Assembly (NCBI RefSeq): GCF_004564235.1 | Contig: NZ_SOMN01000018.1 | Span: 1 to 64,000, forward strand | From: Cohnella luojiensis | Lineage (GTDB): Bacteria > Bacillota > Bacilli > Paenibacillales > Paenibacillaceae | DNA length: 64,000 nucleotides | Reading direction: 5' to 3' | Part shown: in pieces, positions 22,862-32,847 of the stretch | Position numbering within the stretch: the first letter of the stretch is position 1 | How the letters are laid out: every line of letters starts with the position of its first letter | Notes under the pieces: model-generated | What the model was told of the DNA's origin: nothing | Seen by the model: only the letters and a program-made list of their open reading frames with translations | The model's database searches: none | Translations under genes and position numbers: made by a program

Positions 22862-23092
22862 TCATTGTTTGAACTGGTTGGGGCTTGTATTCACTACCGC
22901 GGCTAGCATTCTCTCGTTTTTGAACATCGCGGAATGACATTGGAAGCATACGGGAGCTTTGGAGAAAGCGAAATTATCCCTCATCCAACCCTTGCAGTTC
23001 TTATCGGAACATGACCAAATTGCGGTTAATTCTTCCGGTAAATCTTCCAGCAGTTTTTTCCGAGAATAATACACGTGCATCCCTCTTCCCAT
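22862..23092 (-). CDS. YdjO-like cold-inducible protein
   Basis: Up to 76 residues. Two Cys pairs in the pattern W-x-C-(5)-C-x-x-W-M-R (IWSCSDKNCKGWMRDNF) and P-V-C-F-Q-C suggest a four-Cys zinc ribbon, as in the YdjO family of cold-inducible proteins. Start is uncertain: ATG at 23092 lacks a site, whereas the GTG at 23074 has AGAGGG 6 bases upstream and would give 70 residues. It follows the cold-shock protein gene on the same strand, with a terminator-like hairpin in between, the usual arrangement in Paenibacillaceae. Confidence 0.8.
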   Translation of the reverse strand: MGRGMHVYYSRKKLLEDLPEELTAIWSCSDKNCKGWMRDNFAFSKAPVCFQCHSAMFKNERMLAAVVNTSPNQFKQ

Positions 23093-23114
23093 TCTGGATT
23101 CGAAATAGCGATTA

Positions 23115-23143
23115 AAAATGCCCCAAACGAGATGTTCGGGGCA
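23115..23143 (-). terminator. Terminator of the cold-shock protein gene
   Basis: On the minus strand TGCCCC and GGGGCA pair around a 13-base loop and are followed by TTTTTAA. Read-through would continue into the YdjO-like gene. Confidence 0.7.
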
Positions 23144-23155
23144 CGATGCTCTTAT

Positions 23156-23356
23156 TTACAGTTTTACGACATTCTCGGCTTGAGCTCCGCGATTGCCCTG
23201 TACGACATTAAATTCAACGCGTTGGCCTTCGTCCAATGATTTGTAGCCGTCGCCAACGATCGCGCTGAAATGTACGAATACGTCGTTTCCGCCTTCAACT
23301 TCGATAAAGCCAAAGCCCTTGTCCGCGTTAAACCATTTCACTGTACCTGTTTCCAT
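23156..23356 (-). CDS. CspA-family cold-shock protein
   Basis: 66 residues started at METGTVKWF (ATG at 23356, AAGGTGG upstream), forming one OB-fold cold-shock domain. RNP1 is KGFGFIEV near 14-21 and RNP2 is VFVHF near 28-32. It binds single-stranded RNA and DNA as an RNA chaperone. The promoter lies about 140 bp upstream, so the mRNA has a long leader holding a 59-base hairpin, as expected for temperature-responsive csp genes. A terminator and the YdjO-like gene follow. Confidence 0.95.
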   Translation of the reverse strand: METGTVKWFNADKGFGFIEVEGGNDVFVHFSAIVGDGYKSLDEGQRVEFNVVQGNRGAQAENVVKL

Positions 23357-23412
23357 TCTAATTACCACCTTAATTATATTTACATGACCTTCTTATTTTA
23401 TTAGAAATAAAA

Positions 23413-23473
23413 AATTCACATATCGTACAAGGTTATTAAGCCCAAAACAATAACCCTCTACGCTATGTGAATT
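23413..23473 (-). promoter_or_regulatory. Long hairpin in the cold-shock protein 5' leader
   Basis: AATTCACATA pairs with TATGTGAATT, then GTA/TAC and GGTTATT/AATAACC stack further in, interrupted by small internal loops. It lies between the predicted start site near 23489 and the start codon at 23356. Confidence 0.65.
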
Positions 23474-23495
23474 AGGTCATAATTTCAATATCCTT

Positions 23496-23524
23496 ATCAT
23501 ACCACATCCAACCTCAAGTAGCAA
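23496..23524 (-). promoter_or_regulatory. Predicted promoter of the cold-shock protein gene
   Basis: On the minus strand TTGCTA, 17 bases, TATGAT. The transcription start would be near 23489, leaving a leader of roughly 130 bases. Confidence 0.6.
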
Positions 23525-23559
23525 ATTTCCAATCGTTCACTCCGTTACATCCGGCCAAG

Positions 23560-24099
23560 TTACGAAACCTCAAGCAAGCTATCGTTTAACTGTTCTACCA
23601 AGTCCAACAAGTCGAGCGGTTCGCGTATCGTATGAACGGGACGCTCGCTTTCGTCAGCAGGAATGTGGGGATACCTTGACGTCCAACTAAGAAATACGCT
23701 CGTGATGCCGAGCGCGTTCGCGCCTTTGATATCGCGGCTTAGATTGTTGCCGACCATCACGATTCGGGAGTAATCTTCCTCGTTCAGCTCAAGAGCCCCC
23801 GCCGCCGCCTTAAACATGCGCGGACTTGGTTTGGAGGCTTTAATATTTTCCGAATAGATCATGGCGGAGAAATAATCGTAAAGACCATGCTGGGTGAATA
23901 CGTTCTTGAACGACTGCGCATCGCCATCCGCGACCAGCACAAGCTTGTATCCCCTCTCGAAGAGGGTTCTCACCATGACATCCGAACCCGGAATGAGGCT
24001 AGCGCTGATTACGATTCCCTCATCGTCCCTGATTTCCGTTTCTTCATTGACGATCGTGTCGCCGCTGTCCAGGAATAGGATTAGTTTCTTCTCGCTCAT
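23560..24099 (-). CDS. HAD-superfamily hydrolase
   Basis: 179 residues with HAD motifs: nucleophile motif FLDSGDTIV (Asp11), motif II around VLVADGD near 54-60, the Lys of motif III in KASKPSP near 88, and motif [20 protein letters not shown] near 114-131. The residue two after the nucleophile is Gly instead of the usual Asp, with Asp one later; D-x-G-x-T variants occur in active phosphatases such as YihX. It overlaps the GH95 gene by four bases (ATGA) and ends the inositol/fucosidase operon. Substrate unknown; a sugar phosphate fits the context. Confidence 0.85.
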   Translation of the reverse strand: MSEKKLILFLDSGDTIVNEETEIRDDEGIVISASLIPGSDVMVRTLFERGYKLVLVADGDAQSFKNVFTQHGLYDYFSAMIYSENIKASKPSPRMFKAAAGALELNEEDYSRIVMVGNNLSRDIKGANALGITSVFLSWTSRYPHIPADESERPVHTIREPLDLLDLVEQLNDSLLEVS

Positions 24100-26486
24100 A
24101 GCCCTGACTCCCTCGAAACTCTGAACTTCTGTCCTGCCGCTGTCTTAAATCGAATTACGCCGTCCGCGTTTATGTCCCTATCGATCGAAACCGGCTGTCC
24201 GTCTTCCGTTACGACCAACGAATCGACGCCGTATACCGCGCAGACCCCTCCGTGAATCGAACGGATTTCCGCATCCGTTAGCTTGCCTTTTTCCCAGCTC
24301 ATATCCACCTCGAATCCGCCGCGTGCCCGCAACCCCTTAACTCGCCCCTCTTGCCATGCATCGGGAAGAGATGGAAGCAACTGAAGGTAATCTTGATGCG
24401 ACTGCAGCAACATCTCTGCGATGCCGGATGTCGCGGCGAAATTGCCGTCGATTTGAAACGGCGGATGAGCATCGAACAAGTTGGCGTATACGCCTCCGTG
24501 CTGGTAGTTCAGGTCCTCGTTTTCTTTAACGAGATTAAGCAGATTGGAGATAAGCTGCCATGACCGGTTACCGTCTCCGAATCTGGCCCATAACCCGATT
24601 TTCCATCCAAGGCTCCAACCGGTTCCGTCGTCTCCCCGTCTTTCGAGCGATTGCCTCGCTGCCACGAACAGCTCGGGCGTCGTCCGCTCCGTTAACTGTC
24701 TTCCCGGATAAACGCCGAAAAGATGGCTTACGTGGCGATGGTGCCGATCCTCGTCCTCGAAGTCCTTATACCATTCCTGCAGCTGCCCGAATCTGCCGAT
24801 TTGCATCGGAAAGAGACGATCTCTCGCTTGAGCCAATTCCTCTCCGAACCCTTTGTCGGCATCGAGGAATTGCGTTGCTTCCATGCAATTCGTGAACAGA
24901 TCCCAGATGAGCGACATATCCATCGTTGTCGCAACGCTTAAACCGAATACGCCTTCCGACGTCCTGAATTTATGTTCCGGGGATGTGGAAGGAGAGGTAA
25001 TTAAGCGGCCTTCACTGTCTTCGATCAGCCAATCCAGGCAGAATAACGCGGCTTCTTTCATCACAGGGTAAGCATGTTCCCGTAAATAGGTCTCGTCCCT
25101 GCCGAAGACGAAATGCTCCCACAAATGCTGGGCTAGCCATACCCCGCCCATCGGCCAAAAGACCCATATCGCGTCTCCATCTCCGTAATCGCCAACGGGA
25201 GCGGTCTGAGCCCATATATCCGCGTTATGGTGGGCCGTCCAGCCGCGGGTACCGTAGTTCGTCTCGGCCGTTTTTTTACCGTTCTCGGACAAATTGCGAG
25301 TATACACCAACAGCGGAGTATGACATTCTGCCAAATTGGCCGTCTCTGCCGGCCAGTAGTTCATCTGCGCATTGATATTAAGCGTCCAATTGCTGCTCCA
25401 TGGCGCCCGGGTAGACTCGTTCCATATGCCCTGAAGATTCGCGGGTTGCGTCCCGGGCCTGGAGCTTGCGATCATCAAATACCGGCCATATTGAAATAGC
25501 AGCTCCACGAGCCCAGGGTCATTCGCGCCATAAGAGGATATCCGGCTGACCGTGGATAATTCCTCAGGTGCTGAATGCTTGCCTAGGCGAAGCTCGACCC
25601 GGTCAAAGAGAGAACGATAATCAGAGACGTGACTTTCCCTTAAATTCTCGTATGGCTTTAGAATTGCTTGGTCCAACGATGCCGCCGCCAGCAATCCGGC
25701 ATTCTTCCCCTCGCTGCCCGGGAACCGATCAAACCCGTTAAAGCTAGTAGCCGCACTAAAATAGAGGGTTACCCGGGTGCACCCCTGCGCATGAATGCCA
25801 TCCGCGTCAACGGTTACTTTGCCATCTTCGGAATCGGCATAGAGACATCCCTCGAATCGCATCGCTTCCGTATTCAACGGATCTCCATAGACAATCGGCT
25901 TATTCGTGTTGTAGTAACTGGGATCCACTTGCTCGGGAGCAATTCCCCGCATGATGAACCGCTGACCGGACACCGAAGTCGCATAACGAAGCGGACTGTC
26001 CAATCGGGCATGAAAGTCTAACGCGCCGGACTCGCTTGCTTCCAGTCGAACAACGATGACTTGATCCGGATGGGAGGCGAATATTTCCCGCGTGTATTTC
26101 ACGTCGCCGATCCAATATTCCGCGCCGGACAATGCGTTCTCCAAATCGAGCGTCCGCCGATAGGAATGGAAAACGCAGCCGTGGTCGAAACGAAGCTGCA
26201 AATCGCCGAACGGCAGATAGGATTGCGTATACGGACCCATCATCTCTTTGCACAGACGATCCGCTTCCTCATACTTGCCTTCTTGCAACAATTGCCGTAC
26301 GCGAGGCAAAACCTTTCTAGCCCCGGAATTATTCCAATCTCTCGGAAACCCTGACCATAAGGTGTCCTCGTTAAGAGCGATGCGTTCCTTCTCTACTCCT
26401 CCGAATATCATGGCGCCGAGACGGCCGTTTCCGATAGGGAGCGCTTCCGTCCAAGCGACGGCTGGTTTATCATATTGAAGTTTCAC
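24096..26486 (-). CDS. GH95 alpha-L-fucosidase
   Basis: 796 residues matching the glycoside hydrolase 95 layout: an N-terminal beta domain starting [20 protein letters not shown] (about 11-30) and [12 protein letters not shown] near 39-50, then an (alpha/alpha)6 barrel with [13 protein letters not shown] and the family block [11 protein letters not shown] around Asn421, and a C-terminal beta domain. GH95 enzymes are inverting and release alpha-1,2-linked L-fucose, some L-galactose. No signal peptide is present, so it acts on imported oligosaccharides in the cytoplasm. The start is a GTG with GAGGTG upstream. It follows the LacI gene by about 20 bp and is the only glycosidase in the inositol operon. 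Confidence 0.92.
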   Translation of the reverse strand: MKLQYDKPAVAWTEALPIGNGRLGAMIFGGVEKERIALNEDTLWSGFPRDWNNSGARKVLPRVRQLLQEGKYEEADRLCKEMMGPYTQSYLPFGDLQLRFDHGCVFHSYRRTLDLENALSGAEYWIGDVKYTREIFASHPDQVIVVRLEASESGALDFHARLDSPLRYATSVSGQRFIMRGIAPEQVDPSYYNTNKPIVYGDPLNTEAMRFEGCLYADSEDGKVTVDADGIHAQGCTRVTLYFSAATSFNGFDRFPGSEGKNAGLLAAASLDQAILKPYENLRESHVSDYRSLFDRVELRLGKHSAPEELSTVSRISSYGANDPGLVELLFQYGRYLMIASSRPGTQPANLQGIWNESTRAPWSSNWTLNINAQMNYWPAETANLAECHTPLLVYTRNLSENGKKTAETNYGTRGWTAHHNADIWAQTAPVGDYGDGDAIWVFWPMGGVWLAQHLWEHFVFGRDETYLREHAYPVMKEAALFCLDWLIEDSEGRLITSPSTSPEHKFRTSEGVFGLSVATTMDMSLIWDLFTNCMEATQFLDADKGFGEELAQARDRLFPMQIGRFGQLQEWYKDFEDEDRHHRHVSHLFGVYPGRQLTERTTPELFVAARQSLERRGDDGTGWSLGWKIGLWARFGDGNRSWQLISNLLNLVKENEDLNYQHGGVYANLFDAHPPFQIDGNFAATSGIAEMLLQSHQDYLQLLPSLPDAWQEGRVKGLRARGGFEVDMSWEKGKLTDAEIRSIHGGVCAVYGVDSLVVTEDGQPVSIDRDINADGVIRFKTAAGQKFRVSRESGL

Positions 26487-26507
26487 CGTTTCACCTCATC
26501 TATGCGT

Positions 26508-27533
26508 TCATAATTTAGGCTTTGAAGTGGACTCCCGAACGATCAATTCAGGCTGCATTACGATTCGTTGCTTGATGGTATCTTCCTGCTCCGAATGACT
26601 AATCAATAAATCGAATGCCAGCTTCACCATCTGCTCCATCGGTTGTGCGATCGTCGTAAGCATGGGATTGGTAACGGTGGAAAGGATCGTATTATCGAAC
26701 CCGATGACCGAGAGCTCCTCCGGAACGCGTACCCCCGCTTCCTTCGCCGCTTGAAGCGCTCCGATTGCCAGCATGTCGTTGACGCAAAACAGCGCGGTCG
26801 GGCTATTGCCGCGACGAATAAGTTCGGCGGCCGCCCTTTTGCCGTCTTTGATCGTGGATTCGCAAGAGAGAATATCATCCGCCTCAATGGCCAGGCCCGC
26901 TTCGAATAACGCGAACTTAAAGCCTTTTACCCTCTCGACACTGCTGCTGACCTTGAAGTTTTCCGACAAAACCGCCATCCGGCTGTGGCCGAGCTTAAGC
27001 AGGTGTTGAGCCGCAAGTGAACCGCCCTTGAAATCATCCGTCAGCACGCTGTGAACCGACATGGCGGAAACTTCCCTGGCGATCATGATGATCGGAACGG
27101 ACTTCTCTGCCAGCTGCAGTAAAATTTCCGTATTTTCGACGCCCGTACCGATAATGATGCCGTCTACGCTCTTCTGCTCCAACAAACGGATATACTTCTC
27201 GACGCGTTCGTCTTTGTTATCCGTACTGCAAACAATTACGCTATAACCCGCATGATGGGCCAGATCCTCTACGGACCGCGCGATTTCAGAGAAAAAGGGG
27301 TTGGAGACGTCAGGGATAAGCAGCCCCAACGTAAACGTCTTCTTGCCCATTAAGGCGGAAGCGATCACGCTCGGCTGATACTGCAGACGCTCCATGACCT
27401 TGAATATCTCTTCGCGTTTCTTCTTGCTTATATTCCCCTTGCCGTTAATCGCGTTGGAGACGGAGGCGATCGAAACTCCCGCTTCCTTGGCGACATCGTA
27501 TATCGTCGTAGTTTTCATTTTCCCGTTATCCAT
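26508..27533 (-). CDS. LacI-family regulator, probable regulator of the inositol operon
   Basis: About 341 residues (336 if started at the ATG at 27518). The LacI helix-turn-helix TTIYDVAKEAGVSIASVSNA, with INGKGNIS after it, is complete, and the periplasmic-binding-like effector domain follows (LGLLIPDVSNPFF near 70, then GIIIGTG). It is encoded inside the iol operon, overlapping the end of iolB, so it is probably autoregulated. Two AAGCGCTT-centred dyads upstream of iolD are the likely operators. B. subtilis controls inositol genes with the DeoR-type IolR; a LacI-type regulator here is a replacement. The inducer could be an inositol catabolite or a fucosylated sugar. Confidence 0.9.
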   Translation of the reverse strand: MDNGKMKTTTIYDVAKEAGVSIASVSNAINGKGNISKKKREEIFKVMERLQYQPSVIASALMGKKTFTLGLLIPDVSNPFFSEIARSVEDLAHHAGYSVIVCSTDNKDERVEKYIRLLEQKSVDGIIIGTGVENTEILLQLAEKSVPIIMIAREVSAMSVHSVLTDDFKGGSLAAQHLLKLGHSRMAVLSENFKVSSSVERVKGFKFALFEAGLAIEADDILSCESTIKDGKRAAAELIRRGNSPTALFCVNDMLAIGALQAAKEAGVRVPEELSVIGFDNTILSTVTNPMLTTIAQPMEQMVKLAFDLLISHSEQEDTIKQRIVMQPELIVRESTSKPKL

Positions 27534-28321
27534 TCATGCTCCGGATCGTTATGAAACTTCCACTTGCGGGTCGGCCCCGCCATTACGTTCAAATAATAAA
27601 CGTCGTATCCCGGCGGCGCGGAAACGGGATGATACCCTTTCGGTACGAGCACCGCCTGCCCGTCCTTCACGGCGAACGCCTCATCTAGAGACCTGTCGTC
27701 GGTGTACACTCGCTGAATTGCGAACCCTTGGTCGGGCTGCACGCGAAAATAGTACGTTTCCTCCAGCAACGACTCGTGCGGAAGCGCGTCGCGATCATGC
27801 TTGTGGGGAGGGTAGCTGGACCAATGGCCTTCCGGAGTGAACACTTCCACGACAAGCAAGCTGTCCGCGGGCTCTTGCTCCGGTAATATATTATGAATAA
27901 ACCTTTGCGTATTCCCATTGCCGCGAACCTCGACGCCAACCGCACCTGGCGCGATCAGACGCGAGACGTGGTTTCCGCGCCCCGGCGCCTTGCAGACCGC
28001 CAGCTCCAGCACCGTCGTCGCTTCCACCTCGAAGCGGTTTTCGTTCGGCACGTAAACCGAATAAGGCGGCGTCTGCTCAAAGACGCTCATCCGGCTCCCG
28101 ATATTCGTCCACGAGTTATCCGCGGTCGTTACATGGGCTTTGCCGCTTAATAGAACCAAGCAAACCTCTTGGTCGCCGGTCGCCTGTCTCAGCTTCTGGC
28201 CGACTTCCAACCGGTATATCTCAAATCCGACATAGCTCCAGCCCGCGGTTTCGGGCGTGATAGACAGCAGCAGCCCGTTTTGCAACGGCTTGTCTTGAGG
28301 ACTTACAGTCAATTGAGGCAT
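27515..28321 (-). CDS. iolB: 5-deoxy-glucuronate isomerase
   Basis: 268 residues from the ATG at 28321 (AAAGGGG 10 bases upstream). A bicupin: SYPPHKHDRDALPHESLLEE near 168-187 carries the metal-binding His/Glu set typical of IolB, followed by TYYFRVQPDQGFAIQRVYTD. It converts 5-deoxy-D-glucuronate to 2-deoxy-5-keto-D-gluconate, the step between IolD and IolC. Five bases separate it from iolG, and its 3' end overlaps the LacI gene. Intact, of normal length. Confidence 0.93.
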   Translation of the reverse strand: MPQLTVSPQDKPLQNGLLLSITPETAGWSYVGFEIYRLEVGQKLRQATGDQEVCLVLLSGKAHVTTADNSWTNIGSRMSVFEQTPPYSVYVPNENRFEVEATTVLELAVCKAPGRGNHVSRLIAPGAVGVEVRGNGNTQRFIHNILPEQEPADSLLVVEVFTPEGHWSSYPPHKHDRDALPHESLLEETYYFRVQPDQGFAIQRVYTDDRSLDEAFAVKDGQAVLVPKGYHPVSAPPGYDVYYLNVMAGPTRKWKFHNDPEHEWITGK

Positions 28322-28326
28322 CCGCT

Positions 28327-29358
28327 TCAAACCCCTTTCCTTAATTCCTCGATCTCCGTAAGCTTAACCGGACGCCGAAGCTGATGGGACAGCTTCGCCG
28401 CCAATGCGATTCTTTCCGCTTGCCTGCCATCTTGCCCATCAACCGGGACGGGTTTGCCATTCGACAAACAATCGATGAACAATTCGGTTTCTTCGATATA
28501 GGCTTGGTTATAACGCTCTAAGAAGAAATGCAGCGGCTTGTCGCTCCATACTCCGTTCTCCGTGCTAAGAACCGCCGTACTCGGAAAGTCGTTGGCAGCC
28601 GACACGGCTCCCTTGGAACCGAATACCTCGGCGCGTTGATCGTATCCGTATACCGCCTTGCGGCTGCAATCGATAACGCCGATGGCTCCGTTCTCGAAGC
28701 GAAGCGAAACGATAGCCGTATCCACGTCGCCATGCTCGGCAAATACCGGATCCACCAATACGCTGCCTTGCGCGTAAACCTCTTCGACCTCGCTGCCTGA
28801 CAGAAAACGCGCCATGTCGAAATCATGGATCATCATATCGATGAAAATACCGCCCGACACCTTGATATACTCCTCGGGTGGCGGCGAGGGATCGCGCGAC
28901 GTGATCTTGACGACTTGAGGCTCGCCTATCGCACCCGCCCGAACATGCTCGCGAACCCGTTTGAAATTATGGTCGAACCTTCGGTTAAACCCGACTTGCA
29001 GCTGTACGCCCGCTTTGCGTACTTCTTCAAGCGCTTCCTCCGTTAGCCGGACGTCCATGCTGATCGGTTTCTCGCAAAAGATATGTTTGCCCTGTTGCGC
29101 GGCACGTTTAATAAGCGGCACGTGCGTATCCGTGGAAGAACATATAATGACCGCGTCTATGTCCGGATCCGACAAAATCGCTTCGCTGTCCCGGGTGACC
29201 GTAGCAATCCCCCTGGCTTCAGCCCACTCTTGCAACTCATCGCCGGCATAGAGATCGCTGATCGCGACAATCTCGACCTTGGATGCTCTTAGCATATTGT
29301 CGGCATGGATTTTTCCGATCCGTCCCGCGCCGATGATTCCGATTTTAATTTTGCTCAT
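28327..29358 (-). CDS. iolG: Inositol 2-dehydrogenase
   Basis: 343 residues. Rossmann start KIGIIGAGRIGKIHADN, the signature CEKPIS with Lys97, and MMIHDFDMARF with Asp174 and His178 form the catalytic Lys-Asp-His set of the Gfo/Idh/MocA family. It oxidises myo-inositol to scyllo-inosose with NAD+, the first pathway step; some homologues also accept D-glucose. It lies between iolA and iolB on one transcript, with about 60 bp to iolA. Annotation as scyllo-inositol or D-chiro-inositol dehydrogenase would also be possible on sequence alone. Confidence 0.92.
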   Translation of the reverse strand: MSKIKIGIIGAGRIGKIHADNMLRASKVEIVAISDLYAGDELQEWAEARGIATVTRDSEAILSDPDIDAVIICSSTDTHVPLIKRAAQQGKHIFCEKPISMDVRLTEEALEEVRKAGVQLQVGFNRRFDHNFKRVREHVRAGAIGEPQVVKITSRDPSPPPEEYIKVSGGIFIDMMIHDFDMARFLSGSEVEEVYAQGSVLVDPVFAEHGDVDTAIVSLRFENGAIGVIDCSRKAVYGYDQRAEVFGSKGAVSAANDFPSTAVLSTENGVWSDKPLHFFLERYNQAYIEETELFIDCLSNGKPVPVDGQDGRQAERIALAAKLSHQLRRPVKLTEIEELRKGV

Positions 29359-29420
29359 AGTCCCTCGCTTCCGCTCTATCCGAGCTGCCGATTATGCGTT
29401 TTTTCGCCGAGCGGCTGTTT

Positions 29421-30866
29421 TTACCAGCGTGCGGTCACCATTTTTTTGCGGGTGTAGAACTCCACGCCGTCCGTTCCGTTCGCATGCAGATCGCCGTAGA
29501 AAGACTTCTTCCATCCCGAGAACGGGAAAAAGGCCATCGGTGCCGGAACGCCTAGATTAATGCCCAACATGCCTGCGTCGATCGTCTCCCGGAATTGGCG
29601 AACGCTGCTGCCGTTACTCGTGAACAAGCAAGCCCCGTTCGCGAATTCCGAGCGGTTCGCCAGCTCTATCGCTTCTTCAAGCGTATCGACTCTCATCACC
29701 GAGAGGACTGGCGCGAAGATTTCGTCCTTCCAGATTTTCATCTCGCTGCTCACTCGGTCGAAAATGGTAGGACCTACGAAATAGCCGTCCGAAGCGACCG
29801 CCGGATCCTTGCGTCCGTCCCTAACCATTACTCCGCCTTCCGTTTCGCCGGACTCGATATAACCAAGGGTCCGTTCCTTATGCGATGCCCGGATAACCGG
29901 ACCGAGGAAAATTCCTTGCTCCAAGCCGTTGCCGATCGTGATCTTGTCGGCGGCATCGGACAATCTGCTCACCAGCTCGTCGCCGACCTCGCCCACGGCG
30001 ATGACGACGGCGCAAGCCATGCAGCGCTCGCCCGCCGATCCGAAAGCCGCGTTCACGATTTCTTTGACCGCGAGCTCGAGATCCGCGTCTGGAAGGACGA
30101 TGGAATGGTTTTTAGCGCCCGCGAGCGCCTGAACCCTCTTGCCGTTCGCGGTTGCGGTTTTATATACGTACTCGGCGACAGGCTGCGAGCCTACGAAAGA
30201 CACTGCCTGAACTTTAGGATGCGTCAGGATTCCGTTCACCACGTCGCGGGCGCCATGCACGAGATTAAGCACGCCGGCGGGCAATCCCGCTTCATGGAAC
30301 AGCTCTGCAAGCCGATTCGCTAGAAGAGGCGTGCGCTCCGACGGCTTCAAGACGAACGTGTTCCCGCAAGCGATGGCCAGAGGAAACATCCAGCAAGGCA
30401 CCATCATCGGAAAGTTAAAAGGCGTAATTCCCCCTACGACTCCGATAGGGTAGCGATACATGCCCGATTCGATGTTCGTGGCAATGTCGGGAAGCTGCTT
30501 GCCCATCATAAGCGATGGCGCGCCTGCGGCGAATTCGACGCATTCGATGCCCCGCAGCACTTCGCCGTGCGCCTCGCCGAAGCTTTTTCCGTTCTCGAGC
30601 GTAACGAGCCGCGCAAGCTCATCCCAATGCTCTACGAGAAGCTGCTGGTATTTGAACAGGATTCGCGCCCGGCGCGGAACCGGCGTCCGGCTCCAGCTCT
30701 CGAATGCTTCCCTTGCGGTTGCAACCGCAAGATCGACGTCCGCTTGCGTAGATAGCGGAACCGACGCCAATATTTCCTCCGTCGCGGGATTGTAGACATT
30801 CTCGAATTGTTCGGCAGCCGCGTCGACCCATTGTCCGCCGATCCAGTTTTTCAGTATCGTTGTCAT
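29421..30866 (-). CDS. iolA: Methylmalonate-semialdehyde dehydrogenase (CoA-acylating)
   Basis: 481 residues from the ATG at 30866 (AGAGGGA upstream). Aldehyde dehydrogenase fold: [20 protein letters not shown] is the MMSDH-type nucleotide-binding segment, and the active-site thiolate is Cys282 in GERCMA. ENGKS near 95 and [13 protein letters not shown] near 391 are further family marks. It converts malonate semialdehyde to acetyl-CoA, the last step of inositol breakdown, and also serves valine catabolism. About 45 bp follow the iolC stop; all neighbours are inositol genes. Confidence 0.94.
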   Translation of the reverse strand: MTTILKNWIGGQWVDAAAEQFENVYNPATEEILASVPLSTQADVDLAVATAREAFESWSRTPVPRRARILFKYQQLLVEHWDELARLVTLENGKSFGEAHGEVLRGIECVEFAAGAPSLMMGKQLPDIATNIESGMYRYPIGVVGGITPFNFPMMVPCWMFPLAIACGNTFVLKPSERTPLLANRLAELFHEAGLPAGVLNLVHGARDVVNGILTHPKVQAVSFVGSQPVAEYVYKTATANGKRVQALAGAKNHSIVLPDADLELAVKEIVNAAFGSAGERCMACAVVIAVGEVGDELVSRLSDAADKITIGNGLEQGIFLGPVIRASHKERTLGYIESGETEGGVMVRDGRKDPAVASDGYFVGPTIFDRVSSEMKIWKDEIFAPVLSVMRVDTLEEAIELANRSEFANGACLFTSNGSSVRQFRETIDAGMLGINLGVPAPMAFFPFSGWKKSFYGDLHANGTDGVEFYTRKKMVTARW

Positions 30867-30910
30867 CTTGTTCCCTCTTTTCCGATTTTTATTAGACCAT
30901 TCGCCGTCCA

Positions 30911-31921
30911 TTATCCTGCCGTAATTTCTCCGCGATCGCAGCGTTTAATATAGTCTTCCACTTGTTCCGCGGTAGGCATCGCGTCGGAGCAGCTATGGCT
31001 CGAGATGACGATGCAGGCAGCCGCGCTGCCGAATTCCATGCTTCTCTCGATCGTCCATCCGGACGAAACGCCGTACAGGAAACCCGCCGCATAGGAATCT
31101 CCCGCGCCGAAAGTCTTGACGACCTTAGCCGGATAAGACTTGGCCCTGTGCTCCAACCCGTCCTTCGTGTATGCAATCGAGCCTTCTTTGCCGTGTTTGA
31201 TAATGACGATGCTAGCGGAATGATTAAGCCACTTATCGGCCGTATACCGGTCGATTCGCCGCGGATTGCGCTCGAACCTTTCCATGCTGTCGAACTCTTC
31301 GCGCGTGCCCACGATAATGTCGCTCTTCTCCGCGGCCAGATTGTAGTAGATTGCCGTTTCCTCCGGAGACCCCCAAGTATACGGACGGTAATCGACGTCG
31401 AACACGACGACCGTTCCATGCTTGCGGGCATAATCGAGCGCCAAAAATACCGCTTCGCGGGAAGGGCTGGCGGCAAGCGCCGTACCCGAAATCAGCAGCA
31501 TTTTGCTCCCCGCGATCAACTCTTCGCTTACCTCGTTGGGGCTTAGCTTCAGATCCGCGACGTTATCCCGGTACATGAGGATACTGCAATCTGTAGGACT
31601 CTTGATTTCCGTAAAAGCGAGTCCAGTCACCGCTCCCGTCTTATCCGTGACGACGTTTCCCGTATCGATTCCGTTATCGCGCAGATAGCCGCTAATGAAC
31701 CGTCCCATTTGATCGTCCGCGATCTTCCCTATGAATGCCGTCTTGAGGCCTAATCTGCTCATGCCGATCGCGATGTTTGCCGGAGACCCGCCGACATACT
31801 TCGTAAAGGTCATCGTTTGCTCCATCGGCCGGTTGATTTCGTTCGCGTTCAAATCGATGCACAATCTCCCGATCGCCGTGAAATCGAAGCTTCTGTCCGC
31901 AGGGAAAGAAACATAGGTCAC
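30911..31921 (-). CDS. iolC: 5-dehydro-2-deoxygluconokinase
   Basis: 336 residues of the PfkB/ribokinase family. [20 protein letters not shown] near 44-63 is signature 1, and [16 protein letters not shown] near 269-284 holds the catalytic base Asp275. It phosphorylates 2-deoxy-5-keto-gluconate, giving the product that IolJ aldolase splits. The start is GTG at 31921, overlapping the iolE stop by four bases (GTGA). No IolJ aldolase gene is present in this operon, so that step must be encoded elsewhere. Confidence 0.94.
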   Translation of the reverse strand: MTYVSFPADRSFDFTAIGRLCIDLNANEINRPMEQTMTFTKYVGGSPANIAIGMSRLGLKTAFIGKIADDQMGRFISGYLRDNGIDTGNVVTDKTGAVTGLAFTEIKSPTDCSILMYRDNVADLKLSPNEVSEELIAGSKMLLISGTALAASPSREAVFLALDYARKHGTVVVFDVDYRPYTWGSPEETAIYYNLAAEKSDIIVGTREEFDSMERFERNPRRIDRYTADKWLNHSASIVIIKHGKEGSIAYTKDGLEHRAKSYPAKVVKTFGAGDSYAAGFLYGVSSGWTIERSMEFGSAAACIVISSHSCSDAMPTAEQVEDYIKRCDRGEITAG

Positions 31922-32835
31922 CCTCTGTCACCCGCCTTTTCTAGGAGCAAGGACTCTAAGTACCGTATTGCCCGGCTCGCATACTCGCGCGCGGGATGCT
32001 CTGCCGGATCCTGTTCTCCTTCGAGCAAAGCCCATCCTCTGTAATCCCTTTCGATGAGCTCTCCGATGATCGGACGAAAATCTATGCAGCCGTCCCCGGG
32101 CACGGTAAACACCCCGTTACGAATGCAGGTGACGAAATCGGAATGGTCGGCTCTCGCCCGTTCAAGCTTCTCGCGCCGAACGTCCTTAAGATGAATGTAT
32201 GCGATGCGGTCGTAATGCTTTCGCAACACGTCTAGAGGATTCGCCCCGCCATAATGCGCATGGCCGGAATCGAAAAGCAGGAATACGTATTCAGGGTCCG
32301 TCAATTCCATCAGCTTATCGATTTCTTCGGGCCGTTCGACGACGGTGCCCCCGTGGTGGTGGTACGTCAGCTTCAACCCGTATTCCCGCGCAATTCGTCC
32401 CGCGGCGTTCAACCCTTCGGCCAAGCTGCTCCAACCCGCTTCGTCCAGCCTTAACACTTCACTTTCATGAGGCGTTCGCCTTGGGTCGAAGTGCAAAGAA
32501 CCGCCAACCTCGCAGGTACTGATGACCGTGCTGCCCATTTCCTTCAGAAACTTTACATGCTCTAAATAGGCGGCAAGCTCGCTCTCCCGATAGGCGGGAT
32601 CGGAAAACAAAACGGATTTCCACTGGGAAACGAGCTGAATATCGCGCTTGGACAGCTCCTCCTTGAGCGCTTCGATGTCCGTAGGAAACTTGCGCCCCAT
32701 CTCCGTACCCGTTAACCCTAATGCTTGTATATCGTCCAAAATCCGCTCATAGGTCGTATCGTCCCCGTGCTCTTTGACGTCCTCGCCGACCCAATTTATC
32801 GGATGCGCGCCCAATTGGAAAGGAAATTTCAGCAT
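31918..32835 (-). CDS. iolE: 2-keto-myo-inositol dehydratase
   Basis: 305 residues of the AP-endonuclease-2/xylose-isomerase TIM-barrel superfamily: GAHPINWVGEDVKEHGDD at the N-terminus, YHHHGGTVVERPEEID near 160-175 with the metal ligands, FDSGHAHYGG near 192 and IHLKDVR near 220. It dehydrates scyllo-inosose to the trihydroxycyclohexanedione that IolD opens. Its stop overlaps the iolC start. It follows iolD by 12 bp. Length and motifs are normal. Confidence 0.94.
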   Translation of the reverse strand: MLKFPFQLGAHPINWVGEDVKEHGDDTTYERILDDIQALGLTGTEMGRKFPTDIEALKEELSKRDIQLVSQWKSVLFSDPAYRESELAAYLEHVKFLKEMGSTVISTCEVGGSLHFDPRRTPHESEVLRLDEAGWSSLAEGLNAAGRIAREYGLKLTYHHHGGTVVERPEEIDKLMELTDPEYVFLLFDSGHAHYGGANPLDVLRKHYDRIAYIHLKDVRREKLERARADHSDFVTCIRNGVFTVPGDGCIDFRPIIGELIERDYRGWALLEGEQDPAEHPAREYASRAIRYLESLLLEKAGDRG

Positions 32836-32847
32836 CTGGATATCCTC

